Shown: positions 52,895-62,737 of the stretch, piece by piece
Layout: every line of letters begins with the position of its first letter
Position numbering within the stretch: position 1 is the first letter of the stretch
Assembly: GCF_014117325.1 (NCBI RefSeq)
Contig: NZ_CP059732.1
Coordinates: 1,860,001-1,924,000 of the forward strand
Source: Spirosoma foliorum
Lineage (GTDB): Bacteria; Bacteroidota; Bacteroidia; Cytophagales; Spirosomataceae
Reading direction: 5' to 3'
DNA: 64,000 nucleotides
Position numbers and translations under genes: made by a program
The notes under the pieces: model-generated
Databases searched by the model: none
What the model saw: only the letters and a program-made list of their open reading frames with translations
Told to the model about the DNA's origin: nothing

Positions 52895-55800
52895 ATGAGA
52901 TACTTTTTACGGGTAACTCGTAAAGTATTATTGAACAGTATATTGCTGTTTGTGTGCTATCAGGCACCTGCCCAATTATTAGCCAGCACAAGAATTGCGG
53001 CAGTGAGTACACAAACTGTACCCACGACAACGAATCTTTCCCTGCGCGACGTCCTGATTCAATTTAAAGCCCGTTATCATGTCGATATTTTATTCGAAGA
53101 TCGGTTGGTCAATCAATCCGTGAATTCATCTATCATTGAAACAACGGCAACGCTGGAAGAGAATTTGACGAAAATCCTTTATCCGCACGACCTTCGCTTT
53201 AAAAAAATACGGGAAGGTGTCTACGTAATTGTGAAAAGCCGAAAGAATCAAAACGCGATTAATCAGGCTTCCCCAGGTGGCTCCGAAGGTATCGAGACCC
53301 TACCAACCACTCCACTAAATCGGACTTCTTTACAAGCCTACAATTCGCCTGAAATGCATGTGCCTGCACCAGCCGATATGCCGGTTCAGGGAAAAGTAAT
53401 CGATGAAAAGGGCGAAGGGTTGCCCGGTGTAAGCATTGTGGTAAAAGGTACTCAGAAAGGAACAACCACCGATGCGGAGGGGATTTATAAACTGGATGTG
53501 CCTAGCTCAGCAGCTATCCTGATCTTTAGCTTTGTGGGGTATCTGCCTCAGGAAGTGACTGTTGGCAATCGAACCGTTGTGGACGTAACACTTAAAACAG
53601 ATAATAAAACACTCGATGAGATTGTTGTTGTCGGATACGGAACTGTCAAGAAAAAGGATTTGACGGGGTCGGTGGGTGTTATAAGCAGCAAGGAAGTAAA
53701 AGATTTAGGCGTAACCCGTATTGAACAGGGGTTGGCCGGTCGGGTGGCGGGTGTTCAGGTGAAAGCCGTTTCGGGTGAACCTGGTGCTGCCCCACAAATT
53801 CGGGTTCGTGGTATCGGTAGTATTTCGGCAGGCGCTGGCCCGTTGTATGTTGTCGATGGCTTTCCAACCGATAACATACAGACCTTGAACCCAAATGATA
53901 TAGAAACGCTGGACATTTTGAAAGATGCCTCCGCAACGGCTATCTATGGTTCGCGTGGCTCGAATGGGGTCGTTATTATCAATACCAAACGCGGTAAGTC
54001 GGGTAAAGCCAACATTACCCTGGACACATATTACGGCTGGCAGAAAGTATCCAAAGTGCCTATCATGAAGAATTCGCTCCAACAGGCTCAGTTCTACTAT
54101 GATGGCATGCGGAATAAAAATCTGGATGCAGGTAAAGACGTGACCGGACCGCCAACAGCCTGGTTCACACCCGTTCCCGCTATTATCATGGATGTTATTG
54201 AAGGCCGGAACACGACCGATGAAAACTCACTGGATAAAGTATTGATTACCGCACCTCAGCGTCAGATTCAATTAGCAGCCACGGGAGGTTCCGAAAACAT
54301 ACGCTATGCCGTAAGTGGTGAGTATTTCAATCAGGATGGGATTATCATCAACAGTGGTTTCAAACGGTATTCGTTACGAACCAATATTGATGCCCAGCTT
54401 TCGAAACGACTAACGCTCAAACTGAATTTCAATCCGTCGTATACAGATCAGCGTTCGCTCCCTTCAACTGGTGTCAGTGGTGGTACGGCCAGTACGCTCG
54501 GTATCGTTGCGTCTACATTGCAGATTCATAATTTTCGGCCTTTATTAGATGCTAATGGCAACTACTTCAACTACGCGGGTTTAGCTGACATGGCTGACAT
54601 TTATAATCCACTGGCCGTGGCGCAGGAAACCATTACTTCTCAGAAGGGCCTTCGTTTGCTGGGGAACATCAACCTCGACTATCAAATCATGGATGGTTTG
54701 AAATTCAACGTGTTGATAGGAGGAAGCCTTATAAGTGGAAAGGGCATGTATTTCAGACCGCAACGTATTTATTTTGCCAATGAACTGGCATTAGGTACTG
54801 ACAATGCATCGCTGATTACTAACTGGCTCACCGAGTACACGCTGAATTACACCAAAAGCTTTAATAAACATTCTATTTCTGCCTTGGCGGGTTACACTGT
54901 TCAGAAAGAACGGGGCGAGTCCAACCTGTTGAGCAGCAATAAGTTTCCTAATAATTTAGTACCTACTTTGAGTGCAGTTGGTGGCCTGATCACGAATGGT
55001 ACGTCAAGCATTTATGAGTGGTCGTTGCTGTCGTATCTGGCACGGGTTAATTACAATTACAATAGTAAATACTACGTAACTACCTCCATTCGTACCGATG
55101 GATCGTCTCGCTTTGGAACCGAAAATAAATATGGCATATTTCCTTCAGTAGCCCTGGCCTGGCGTATTTCGGACGAAGATTTCCTGAAAAATATACGTGC
55201 CCTCAACGAACTGAAACTTCGGACCAGCTACGGGGAGACCGGCAATAATAACATAGGCAATTACGACCAGTACGGAACCATTACCTATGAAAATTACGGT
55301 CTGGGTAATTCGGTTGCGACAGCTATTGCACCCGGACGCATCGGCAATCCGTCCTTAACCTGGGAGAAACAAACGTCCATAAACTTTGGGGTCGATGCCA
55401 GCTTCTTTAACAACAGAATCAGCGCGTCTATCGACCATTTCCAATCCAAGAATACGGATCTGTTGCTGAACGTAAATATTCCCAACAATACCGGTTTCAG
55501 TACGGCTTTACAGAACATTGGTGAAGTACGAAATACAGGTTGGGAATTTGTGCTAAGCACTGTAAATGTTGACCGGCAAATTAAATGGTCAACGGATTTC
55601 AACCTGTCGACCTATCGGAACAAAGTAGTGAGATTGGGGCCGCAGGGAGACCCTATTTATTCGGGCAACAACGTCACCCAGATTGGCCAGCCTATCGGGA
55701 TGTTTTACGGCTGGTTGACCGATGGCATTTTCAAAACCCAGGCAGAGCTGGACAAGGGTCCGTTTTATAACCCAACCGGCAGTGATCGCTCTCACGTGGG

Positions 55801-56380
55801 CGACATTCGATTCGTGGATATCAACGGCGATGGCGTTATTACGAATGCGGATAAAACGATCATGGGTTCGCCCTATCCTGATTTTTATTATGGTGTAACG
55901 AACCGTGTCAGCTATAAAAATATAAGCCTGAGCTTTACGCTTCAGGGATCGCAGGGAAGCCAGGTTTACAATACATCGCGAGGAGGAGGCAATAGCGGCC
56001 GCGCCCGTGTAAGAGGCTATGCGTTCAGCAATAACTACTGGAAATCGGAGCAGGATCCCGGTGATGGAAAAACTCCCCGGCCCAACGATACACCTACGGG
56101 TGGCGTTCGGTTGCCTAGCCAGCTATTCCTGGATACAGGAAGCTACCTCAGAGTCAACAACATATCCCTAGCGTACGTGTTGCCCGGAACCATTGTGCGG
56201 AAACTTGGGCTCAACTCGCTTCGGATTTATGCAAATGCATCGAACCCATTTATTTTCACGAAAAACACAGCGTTTAACCCGGATGTCAGTACAACTGACA
56301 ATCCGTTGACGCCCGGCGTAGAGGCTAACGATTATCCATTGCCCAAGAGCTTACTCATTGGTTTAAATGTGGGATTTTAA
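52895..56380 (+). CDS. SusC/RagA TonB-linked outer membrane receptor with STN domain
   Basis: A 1161-residue outer-membrane protein. An N-terminal export region is followed by a secretin/TonB short (STN) signalling domain (about 45-110; LRDVLIQFKARYHVDILFED). A CarboxypepD_reg-like domain (about 165-245; GKVIDEKGEGLPGVSIVVKG), the TonB box DEIVVVGYG, a plug domain (IRVRGIGSISAGAGPLYVVD, KDASATAIYGSRGSNGVVII) and a 22-strand-type beta-barrel follow, ending in aromatic LIGLNVGF. It imports glycans with the SusD partner encoded next. The STN domain fits trans-envelope signalling to the FecR/FecI pair directly upstream. Confidence 0.95.
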   Translation: MRYFLRVTRKVLLNSILLFVCYQAPAQLLASTRIAAVSTQTVPTTTNLSLRDVLIQFKARYHVDILFEDRLVNQSVNSSIIETTATLEENLTKILYPHDLRFKKIREGVYVIVKSRKNQNAINQASPGGSEGIETLPTTPLNRTSLQAYNSPEMHVPAPADMPVQGKVIDEKGEGLPGVSIVVKGTQKGTTTDAEGIYKLDVPSSAAILIFSFVGYLPQEVTVGNRTVVDVTLKTDNKTLDEIVVVGYGTVKKKDLTGSVGVISSKEVKDLGVTRIEQGLAGRVAGVQVKAVSGEPGAAPQIRVRGIGSISAGAGPLYVVDGFPTDNIQTLNPNDIETLDILKDASATAIYGSRGSNGVVIINTKRGKSGKANITLDTYYGWQKVSKVPIMKNSLQQAQFYYDGMRNKNLDAGKDVTGPPTAWFTPVPAIIMDVIEGRNTTDENSLDKVLITAPQRQIQLAATGGSENIRYAVSGEYFNQDGIIINSGFKRYSLRTNIDAQLSKRLTLKLNFNPSYTDQRSLPSTGVSGGTASTLGIVASTLQIHNFRPLLDANGNYFNYAGLADMADIYNPLAVAQETITSQKGLRLLGNINLDYQIMDGLKFNVLIGGSLISGKGMYFRPQRIYFANELALGTDNASLITNWLTEYTLNYTKSFNKHSISALAGYTVQKERGESNLLSSNKFPNNLVPTLSAVGGLITNGTSSIYEWSLLSYLARVNYNYNSKYYVTTSIRTDGSSRFGTENKYGIFPSVALAWRISDEDFLKNIRALNELKLRTSYGETGNNNIGNYDQYGTITYENYGLGNSVATAIAPGRIGNPSLTWEKQTSINFGVDASFFNNRISASIDHFQSKNTDLLLNVNIPNNTGFSTALQNIGEVRNTGWEFVLSTVNVDRQIKWSTDFNLSTYRNKVVRLGPQGDPIYSGNNVTQIGQPIGMFYGWLTDGIFKTQAELDKGPFYNPTGSDRSHVGDIRFVDINGDGVITNADKTIMGSPYPDFYYGVTNRVSYKNISLSFTLQGSQGSQVYNTSRGGGNSGRARVRGYAFSNNYWKSEQDPGDGKTPRPNDTPTGGVRLPSQLFLDTGSYLRVNNISLAYVLPGTIVRKLGLNSLRIYANASNPFIFTKNTAFNPDVSTTDNPLTPGVEANDYPLPKSLLIGLNVGF

Positions 56381-56408
56381 ACGAAGGCATTCCGTAAAAA
56401 CTACGAAC

Positions 56409-57848
56409 ATGAAAAAAATAGCCTGCCTTATCCTCTTCGTCTCCATGCTTACCATGTCATGCCAGAAGAGCTTTATTGAATTAAATCCGGTATCTACCGT
56501 AAGTGTTGAAGCTGTTTATAAAACGGATAAAGATTTTCAGGATGCGGTAGTTGGTGTATATAGTATGCTGCGTAACCAGTACCAGGATTTCTGGATATTC
56601 GGCGATCTGCGGGCCGATGATTCGTGGCACGCACTTGGGAATGACGCCTTTTTGATTTCGGTGGATAAATTCAATATGAATAGTGATGCCGCGTTAATGA
56701 TCTCCACCTGGCGGAATTATTACAGTGCCATTAACCGTGCGAATCTTATTTTGTCGAAAATAGAAGCCGCCGATGCTGCCGTTGTTACGAATAAAGATCG
56801 TCATGTAGGTGAAGCCAAGTTTTTGCGGGCTTTGGCGTATTTCGATCTGGTGCGTATCTATGGTGATGTTCCCTTAAACCTCAAGCCGACAACTATTGAG
56901 GAAGGCTACACCAAAGTGCGGGAAAAGGTAGATAAGATTTATGATGAAGTCATTATCAAGGATTTACTGGAAGCCGAAGCAAAATTACCAGCAAAATATA
57001 CAGGTGTAGATGTAGGCCGAGCCACGAAAGGAGCCGCTAAAGCGATTTTAGGTCGGGTATACATGACTCGGAAGGATTTTGTAAAAGCAGAAGCCAAGTT
57101 TCAGGAAGTGACGACCCTGGGCTATTCACTGCTTCCCAATTACAAAGACCTGTTCGATTATACCAAAGATGAACACCACAGTGAGTATATCTTCGATATT
57201 GAGTATCAGGATGGTAACCTCGGGGCGGGCAGTGGTTTCTCCAATAAGTTTTTGCCAAAATCAGCCAACTCTCTAGCGGAAACTTTCTACGGGATTAAAG
57301 GGGGAGCTGGTGAGCAAAATACGCCAACGCTCGCTTTGTTCGACTCGTTTGACCCAAGCGATCCAAGACGGGACGTCACGGTGGCTAAGGGTTATACGGA
57401 TAACAACGGCGTTTTTCAGGGCTTTTTACAGATTGCGACATTCACCAAAAAGTACCTGGCTATCACCAATTCACTGAATGATAGTAAAGCAAACTGGAAG
57501 GTGATTCGCTATGCTGATGTCTTATTGATGTACGCCGAAGCGCTGAACGAAAATGGCAAAATAGATGTCGCGCTGACCTACTTAAATCAAGTGCGTACCC
57601 GAGCCAAGATGCCTACGTTCAGTGGCCTGACAAAAGATCAGCTACGTACCAAAATCTACGACGAACGGATATATGAGTTATCGATGGAAGGCGTGCGCTG
57701 GTTTGATCTGGCCCGTACAGATCGGCTGGCGAGTGTAATGGGGCCACTTGGCTTTAAGGCGTTTAATGCGCTTTTCCCAATTCCGCTGGTCGAAATACAA
57801 ATAATCAATAACCCATCCGTATTGGCTCAAAATCCAGGGTATAATTGA
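56409..57848 (+). CDS. RagB/SusD-family glycan-binding lipoprotein
   Basis: I chose the ATG at 56409 (MKKIACLILFVSMLTMSC), which gives a lipoprotein signal with Cys about residue 18. The frame upstream overlaps the SusC stop. The protein is about 479 residues with the SusD pattern: LNPVSTVSVEAVYKTDKDFQ, WRNYYSAINRANLILSKIEA, TPR-like helices (AKFLRALAYFDLVRIYGDVP) and the C-terminal RYADVLLMYAEALNENG and YDERIYELSMEGVRWFDLAR. It sits on the outer surface over the SusC barrel and captures oligosaccharides. It follows SusC by 28 bases in one operon. Confidence 0.95.
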   Translation: MKKIACLILFVSMLTMSCQKSFIELNPVSTVSVEAVYKTDKDFQDAVVGVYSMLRNQYQDFWIFGDLRADDSWHALGNDAFLISVDKFNMNSDAALMISTWRNYYSAINRANLILSKIEAADAAVVTNKDRHVGEAKFLRALAYFDLVRIYGDVPLNLKPTTIEEGYTKVREKVDKIYDEVIIKDLLEAEAKLPAKYTGVDVGRATKGAAKAILGRVYMTRKDFVKAEAKFQEVTTLGYSLLPNYKDLFDYTKDEHHSEYIFDIEYQDGNLGAGSGFSNKFLPKSANSLAETFYGIKGGAGEQNTPTLALFDSFDPSDPRRDVTVAKGYTDNNGVFQGFLQIATFTKKYLAITNSLNDSKANWKVIRYADVLLMYAEALNENGKIDVALTYLNQVRTRAKMPTFSGLTKDQLRTKIYDERIYELSMEGVRWFDLARTDRLASVMGPLGFKAFNALFPIPLVEIQIINNPSVLAQNPGYN

Positions 57849-57985
57849 CGGGAATTTGCCCTTGCCTGATAAAATACACTCAACCCCTTAAAGAGTATTC
57901 ATTTCCATGTTGAGCAAAAACTCCTTAAGGAGGTTGGGGGTATTCATAGACAAACTAATTCGCTTGAGCCTTTCTGTCATCAATT

Positions 57986-60292
57986 ATGAAAATTAATAGC
58001 TTACTTATTTTCTCGATTCTCCTATCGCTAACTGGAATACAAATTGGTTTTGGTCAGCAAAAAAGGAATCCTTCTTCTGCAAAGTCGGTAACTGGGCTGA
58101 ATTACATTGATCCAACAATTGGGAATGTGGCTCCGTTCTACAACACCAATCGGCCTATTGTGCAGGTGCCTAATCAACTGGTGCGGATGTTTCCGAAACG
58201 CCAGGATCACCTGGATATGCAGATCACCGATTTTCCAATGTCTTCCCTGAATATCATTACGCCACAGGTTATTTTCGCCATCAAGCCTTATGCTGGCGTT
58301 TTGGCGGATACGGGTTGGTACAGACGATTGACCTACGATCATGATCTGGAAGTGACACAACCCTGGTACTATTCCGTGAAACTGACCGATGATAACATAT
58401 TGACGGAATACACCGCTGGCGAAAAAACGGGCATCTACCGATTTACTTTTCCGGCGGGGGCTAAGAAGAACCTGCTCCTTTCGCACTATTACGCGAAAGG
58501 AAAGTATGACCTAACGGATGGCAATACCCTGACAGGTGTAGAGTTTGTGGACGATGCTAATCACCAGCAAAAAGGCGTTGCCTATGTGTATGGAAAGGTG
58601 TCGGGCAAACCAGAAAGTGGAAAGAAGCAGGGCGAAAAAGATTGGGGTCGATACACAGTTTTGGGTCCTCCTCAAAAGCATAAAAAGGTAGATGGTGAAC
58701 GGGCGTATTTCAGTTATGCGGAATCGGATGCACCTGTGCAGGAATTTCGCTACGCCATTTCGTTTATCAGCCCCGAACAGGCTAAGAAAAACTTCGAAAA
58801 AGAACTGACCAACGTCACGTTCGATCAGCTTAAAGAGAAAGGCAAAGCCGCCTGGGCAAAAACCATCGGTCAGGTGCAGGTAGAAGGCGGCACCGACGCG
58901 CAGAAACGTAGTTTTTATACGGCTCTGTATCGTTGTTACGCCCGCATGGTGAACATGTCGGAAGAGGGGAAATACTTCAGTGGCTACGATAAGAAGGTTC
59001 ACCAGGATACGCGACCTTTTTACACCGACGATTATACCTGGGGTAACTACCTGGCTCTCCACCCATTGCGCTCCATCCTTGATCCTAAGGCGGAAGCCGA
59101 TATCCTCCAGACGTATGTTCGGATGTATCTGGAAAGTGGCTGGATACCAGAGTATCCTAAATTCTTTGGTGATCGGGCGGGTATGTTCGGCTTCAAATCG
59201 ATGGTAGTTTTTCTGGATGCATACCGCAAAGGAATCCGTGATTTCGATACGAAAACCGCCCTGGAAGGCATGGTGAAAAGCGCCGATAAACGAACCATGC
59301 TTCCGCACCGAAACGACCCGAAAGGCGCTCTGGACGATTTCTACTACGCAAAAGGCTATTATCCAGCACTCCATCCTGGCGAAGTTGAAACCGATTCTGT
59401 TGCTAAACTACATGGCAATGGTCAACGTCGATCGGCTGTTGCTATTACATTAGGAAACAGCTACGATAGTTGGGCATTGAGTGAATTCGGTAAAGAACTG
59501 GGGAACCAGGATGTGTATAAAAAGTATGCGCCCCGAGCCCAGAATTATAAGAACGTCTGGCACGCTAAAACCGGATTTTTCCTGCCGAAAGATGCCCAGG
59601 GAAACTTCATAGAGATTGACCCAAAATTCGATGGTGGGCATGCCGGTAACGATTATTACAATGAGAATAACGGCTGGAGCTACCGCTGGAATGTTCAGCA
59701 GGACATTAAAGGATTTACAGAGCTGATGGGCGGGCCTGAGAAACTGGAAGAGAATCTGGATCAGCTTTTCCGAGAAGGCCTCGACCGTAGTAAGCCAGTT
59801 TTCTGGGAAAAATTCCCCGATCAAACGGGCATGATCGGTCAGTTTGCGATGGGCAATCAGGTGACCTTCTTCATTCCCTACCTCTTCAACTACACCAACT
59901 CGCCCTGGAAAACCCAGAAATACACCCGACTCCTGCTTGACACCTGGTTCCAGGATACTATTTTCGGGGTTCCGGGGGATGAAGATGGTGGTTCGATGTC
60001 CTCCTTTGTGGTCTTCTCGGCTATGGGTTTTTATCCTACCACGCCCGGCCTGCCCCGTTACAGCATCACCAGTCCGTTATTCACTAAAGTGAGCATCAAC
60101 CTGCCTAACGGCAAGACATTCACCCTGTTGGCTCCTAAGTCATCCCGTCGAAATAAGTACATCCAGTCAGCCACCTTAAACGGCAAGCCGTTAAAATCAC
60201 TCTCGTTTACCCACGATGAGCTGATGAATGGCGGTACGCTGGTGTTGGACATGGGCGAGAAAACCGACAAAAAATGGGAAATAACGTATTGA
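57986..60292 (+). CDS. GH92 family alpha-mannosidase (copy 1)
   Basis: A 768-residue exported glycosidase (signal peptide about 1-23, ending IGFGQ). The N-terminal beta-sandwich starts NYIDPTIGNVAPF, and a C-terminal (alpha/alpha)6 barrel follows. Family motifs include DDYTWGNYLALHP, HPGEVETDS, NENNGWSYRW, GDEDGGSMSSFVVFSAMGFY and LPNGKTFTLLAPKSSRRNKY. GH92 enzymes are calcium-dependent exo-alpha-mannosidases that trim alpha-1,2/1,3/1,6-mannose from N-glycans and mannans. It follows SusD with a 137-base gap that contains an imperfect CCTTAAGG-centred hairpin. The last 430 bases are almost identical to those of copy 2. Confidence 0.93.
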   Translation: MKINSLLIFSILLSLTGIQIGFGQQKRNPSSAKSVTGLNYIDPTIGNVAPFYNTNRPIVQVPNQLVRMFPKRQDHLDMQITDFPMSSLNIITPQVIFAIKPYAGVLADTGWYRRLTYDHDLEVTQPWYYSVKLTDDNILTEYTAGEKTGIYRFTFPAGAKKNLLLSHYYAKGKYDLTDGNTLTGVEFVDDANHQQKGVAYVYGKVSGKPESGKKQGEKDWGRYTVLGPPQKHKKVDGERAYFSYAESDAPVQEFRYAISFISPEQAKKNFEKELTNVTFDQLKEKGKAAWAKTIGQVQVEGGTDAQKRSFYTALYRCYARMVNMSEEGKYFSGYDKKVHQDTRPFYTDDYTWGNYLALHPLRSILDPKAEADILQTYVRMYLESGWIPEYPKFFGDRAGMFGFKSMVVFLDAYRKGIRDFDTKTALEGMVKSADKRTMLPHRNDPKGALDDFYYAKGYYPALHPGEVETDSVAKLHGNGQRRSAVAITLGNSYDSWALSEFGKELGNQDVYKKYAPRAQNYKNVWHAKTGFFLPKDAQGNFIEIDPKFDGGHAGNDYYNENNGWSYRWNVQQDIKGFTELMGGPEKLEENLDQLFREGLDRSKPVFWEKFPDQTGMIGQFAMGNQVTFFIPYLFNYTNSPWKTQKYTRLLLDTWFQDTIFGVPGDEDGGSMSSFVVFSAMGFYPTTPGLPRYSITSPLFTKVSINLPNGKTFTLLAPKSSRRNKYIQSATLNGKPLKSLSFTHDELMNGGTLVLDMGEKTDKKWEITY
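59822..60255 (+). repeat. Segment almost identical to the end of the second GH92 gene
   Basis: This 434-base stretch matches 62232-62665 with, by eye, only two mismatches (59956 and 59959). The rest of the two genes differs throughout. The sharp edges suggest gene conversion between the copies. Confidence 0.8.
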
Positions 60293-60298
60293 TTGAAT

Positions 60299-60362
60299 GT
60301 ACCCATGGGCTTTAGCCCGTGTATGAATTGGAATAAAAACACGGGCTAAAGCCCATGGGTAC
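60299..60362. repeat. Perfect 24-bp stem hairpin with GGGCTTTAGCCC core
   Basis: Arm 60299-60322 (GTACCCATGGGCTTTAGCCC and on) pairs exactly with 60339-60362 across a 16-base loop. It lies between the two GH92 genes. The arm itself contains two smaller palindromes (CCCATGGG and GGGCTTTAGCCC), a structure typical of REP-like elements. Confidence 0.75.
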
Positions 60363-60398
60363 CTATATACATCGAAACACCTTAATCCTCAACGAAAT

Positions 60399-62702
60399 AT
60401 GTCCTTTTTACACCATAACCTACTTAAAACAGTTTTAGCCAGCCTGATTATTGCCACTTGCTTGTGTCAACTCAGTTTAGCCCAACCTGGCAAAATTAGC
60501 AGCACGGGCATAAACTATATTGACCCGACAATTGGGAACGTAGCGCCCTTGCTGAATACCAATCGGCCTATTGTCCACCTGCCCAATCAGATGGTACGCG
60601 TGTTTCCCCATCGGCAGGATCATCTGGATATGCAGATCACCGATTTCCCGATGCTGTGCCAGAATATCATTACCCCACAGATGATTTTTGCGATAAAGCC
60701 ATCTGTCGGAAATGTAGCGGATACGGCTTGGTTTAGCCGCTTGACCTACGACCACGATCTGGAGGTTACGCAGCCCTGGTACTATTCGGTAAAACTGACG
60801 GATAGTGATATTCTGACGGAATATACGGCTGGCGAAAAGACGGGTATCTACCGGTTTACCTTTCCGGTAGGTGCCAAGAAAAATCTTTTGCTTTCGCATT
60901 ACTACGCCAACGGGAAATACGAGTTGCAGAATGGCAATCAGCTAATCGGTACCGAGTTCGTTGTCGATGCCATTCATGAACAAAAAGGGACAGCTTATTT
61001 ATACGGCGTTTTTACCGGAAAGCCACAGGCAGGTAAAAAAGACGGTGAAAAAGACTGGGGGAAATACACCGTGAGTGCCGTGCCTGAGAAACCGATGAAA
61101 ATGGCTGGCGAACGAGCCTTTGCCAGCTACGGTGAAAGGGATGGATCTGTCGTTGAATTCCGCTACGCCGTTTCATTTGTCAGTCCCGAGCAGGCTAAGA
61201 AAAACTTTGAGAAAGAACTGACCAACGTTACGTTCGATCAGCTCAAAAACAAAGGCAAAGCGGCCTGGGAAAAAGTTATCGGACAGGTAAACGTGGAAGG
61301 CGGTACCGACGCCCAGAAACGCAGTTTTTACACGGCCCTCTACCGCTGTTACGTTCGTATGATTGATTTCTCCGAAAACGGCAGCTATTTCAGTGGCGCA
61401 GATAAGAAGGTGCACGAAACTGCCCGTCCTTTTTACAACGATGATTATACCTGGGGCAACTACCTGGCCCTGCACCCTTTGCGATCTATTCTTGATCCCA
61501 AACGGGAAGCCGATATGCTACAATCCTACGTAACCATGTACCAGCAAAACGGCTGGATGCCTGAGTACCCAAGGCCCTTCGGCGACCGTCCCGGCATGTT
61601 TGGCTTCAAATCGTCAGTGATGTTTCTGGACGCGTACCGCAAAGGAATCCGGAATTTCGATGTGAAAACAGCTTTCGAAGGCATGCTCAAAAATGCCGAA
61701 CAGGCAACCATGCTTCCTTTCAGAAATGGACCCAAGGGGGACCTGGAAGACTTTTATTTCGCGAAAGGCTATTATCCGGCACTCCACCCCGGTGAGACAG
61801 AAACGGATGCGTTTGCCTCACAGAAGCCAGGTCAGAAGCGGTCGGCGGTGGCTATAACCTTGGGCGATTCGTATGATAGCTGGGCGTTGAGTGAACTGGC
61901 AAAGGAACTGGGCAATCAGGATGTGTATAAGAAATATGCCCCCCGCGCCCAGAATTATAAGAACGTCTGGCAGGAAAAAATAGGATTTTTTATGCCCAAA
62001 GATGCCAAAGGAAACTGGATCGATATCGATCCTAAATTTGACGGTGGGCACAATGGATTTGATTATTACAACGAAAATAATGGCTGGAGTTATTTGTGGA
62101 ATGTTCAGCAGGACATTAAAGGGTTGAGAGAATTACTGGGTGGAGCGGATATAATGGAGCAGAAACTCGACCAGCTTTTCCGGGAAGGCCTCGACCGTAG
62201 CAAGCCAGTTTTCTGGGAAAAATGGCCAAACCAAACGGGCATGATCGGTCAGTTTGCGATGGGCAATCAGGTGACCTTCTTCATTCCCTACCTCTTCAAC
62301 TACACCAACTCGCCCTGGAAAACCCAGAAATACACCCGACTCCTGCTTGACACCTGGTTCCAGGACACCATTTTCGGGGTTCCGGGGGATGAAGATGGTG
62401 GTTCGATGTCCTCCTTTGTGGTCTTCTCGGCTATGGGTTTTTATCCTACCACGCCCGGCCTGCCCCGTTACAGCATCACCAGTCCGTTATTCACTAAAGT
62501 GAGCATCAACCTGCCTAACGGCAAGACATTCACCCTGTTGGCTCCTAAGTCATCCCGTCGAAATAAGTACATCCAGTCAGCCACCTTAAACGGCAAGCCG
62601 TTAAAATCACTCTCGTTTACCCACGATGAGCTGATGAATGGCGGTACGCTGGTGTTGGACATGGGTGAGAAAACCGATAAGAAGTGGGCGATGCAGAACT
62701 GA
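60399..62702 (+). CDS. GH92 family alpha-mannosidase (copy 2)
   Basis: A 767-residue paralogue of the preceding gene with a different signal peptide (ending LCQLSLAQ, about residue 29). The same motifs are present: NYIDPTIGNVAPL, DDYTWGNYLALHP, NENNGWSYLW, GDEDGGSMSSFVVFSAMGFY. Outside the converted 3-prime segment the two proteins differ at scattered sites, so they may prefer different linkages. It follows copy 1 by 106 bases, with a REP-like hairpin between, and the lactate permease follows 35 bases later. Together they act on alpha-mannose residues captured by the SusC/D pair. Confidence 0.93.
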   Translation: MSFLHHNLLKTVLASLIIATCLCQLSLAQPGKISSTGINYIDPTIGNVAPLLNTNRPIVHLPNQMVRVFPHRQDHLDMQITDFPMLCQNIITPQMIFAIKPSVGNVADTAWFSRLTYDHDLEVTQPWYYSVKLTDSDILTEYTAGEKTGIYRFTFPVGAKKNLLLSHYYANGKYELQNGNQLIGTEFVVDAIHEQKGTAYLYGVFTGKPQAGKKDGEKDWGKYTVSAVPEKPMKMAGERAFASYGERDGSVVEFRYAVSFVSPEQAKKNFEKELTNVTFDQLKNKGKAAWEKVIGQVNVEGGTDAQKRSFYTALYRCYVRMIDFSENGSYFSGADKKVHETARPFYNDDYTWGNYLALHPLRSILDPKREADMLQSYVTMYQQNGWMPEYPRPFGDRPGMFGFKSSVMFLDAYRKGIRNFDVKTAFEGMLKNAEQATMLPFRNGPKGDLEDFYFAKGYYPALHPGETETDAFASQKPGQKRSAVAITLGDSYDSWALSELAKELGNQDVYKKYAPRAQNYKNVWQEKIGFFMPKDAKGNWIDIDPKFDGGHNGFDYYNENNGWSYLWNVQQDIKGLRELLGGADIMEQKLDQLFREGLDRSKPVFWEKWPNQTGMIGQFAMGNQVTFFIPYLFNYTNSPWKTQKYTRLLLDTWFQDTIFGVPGDEDGGSMSSFVVFSAMGFYPTTPGLPRYSITSPLFTKVSINLPNGKTFTLLAPKSSRRNKYIQSATLNGKPLKSLSFTHDELMNGGTLVLDMGEKTDKKWAMQN
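62232..62665 (+). repeat. Segment almost identical to the end of the first GH92 gene
   Basis: Partner of 59822-60255 at a constant offset of 2410 bases. Identity ends at 62666, where synonymous differences resume. Confidence 0.8.
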
Positions 62703-62737
62703 TTTTTTTAACCACCTACATTAATGCAGTCAACTCT

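Noticed and set aside
58511..59374. Long minus-strand frame of 287 codons
   Set aside because: It lies fully inside the GH92 gene on the other strand and has no recognisable motif. It is a shadow of the codon usage of the real gene.
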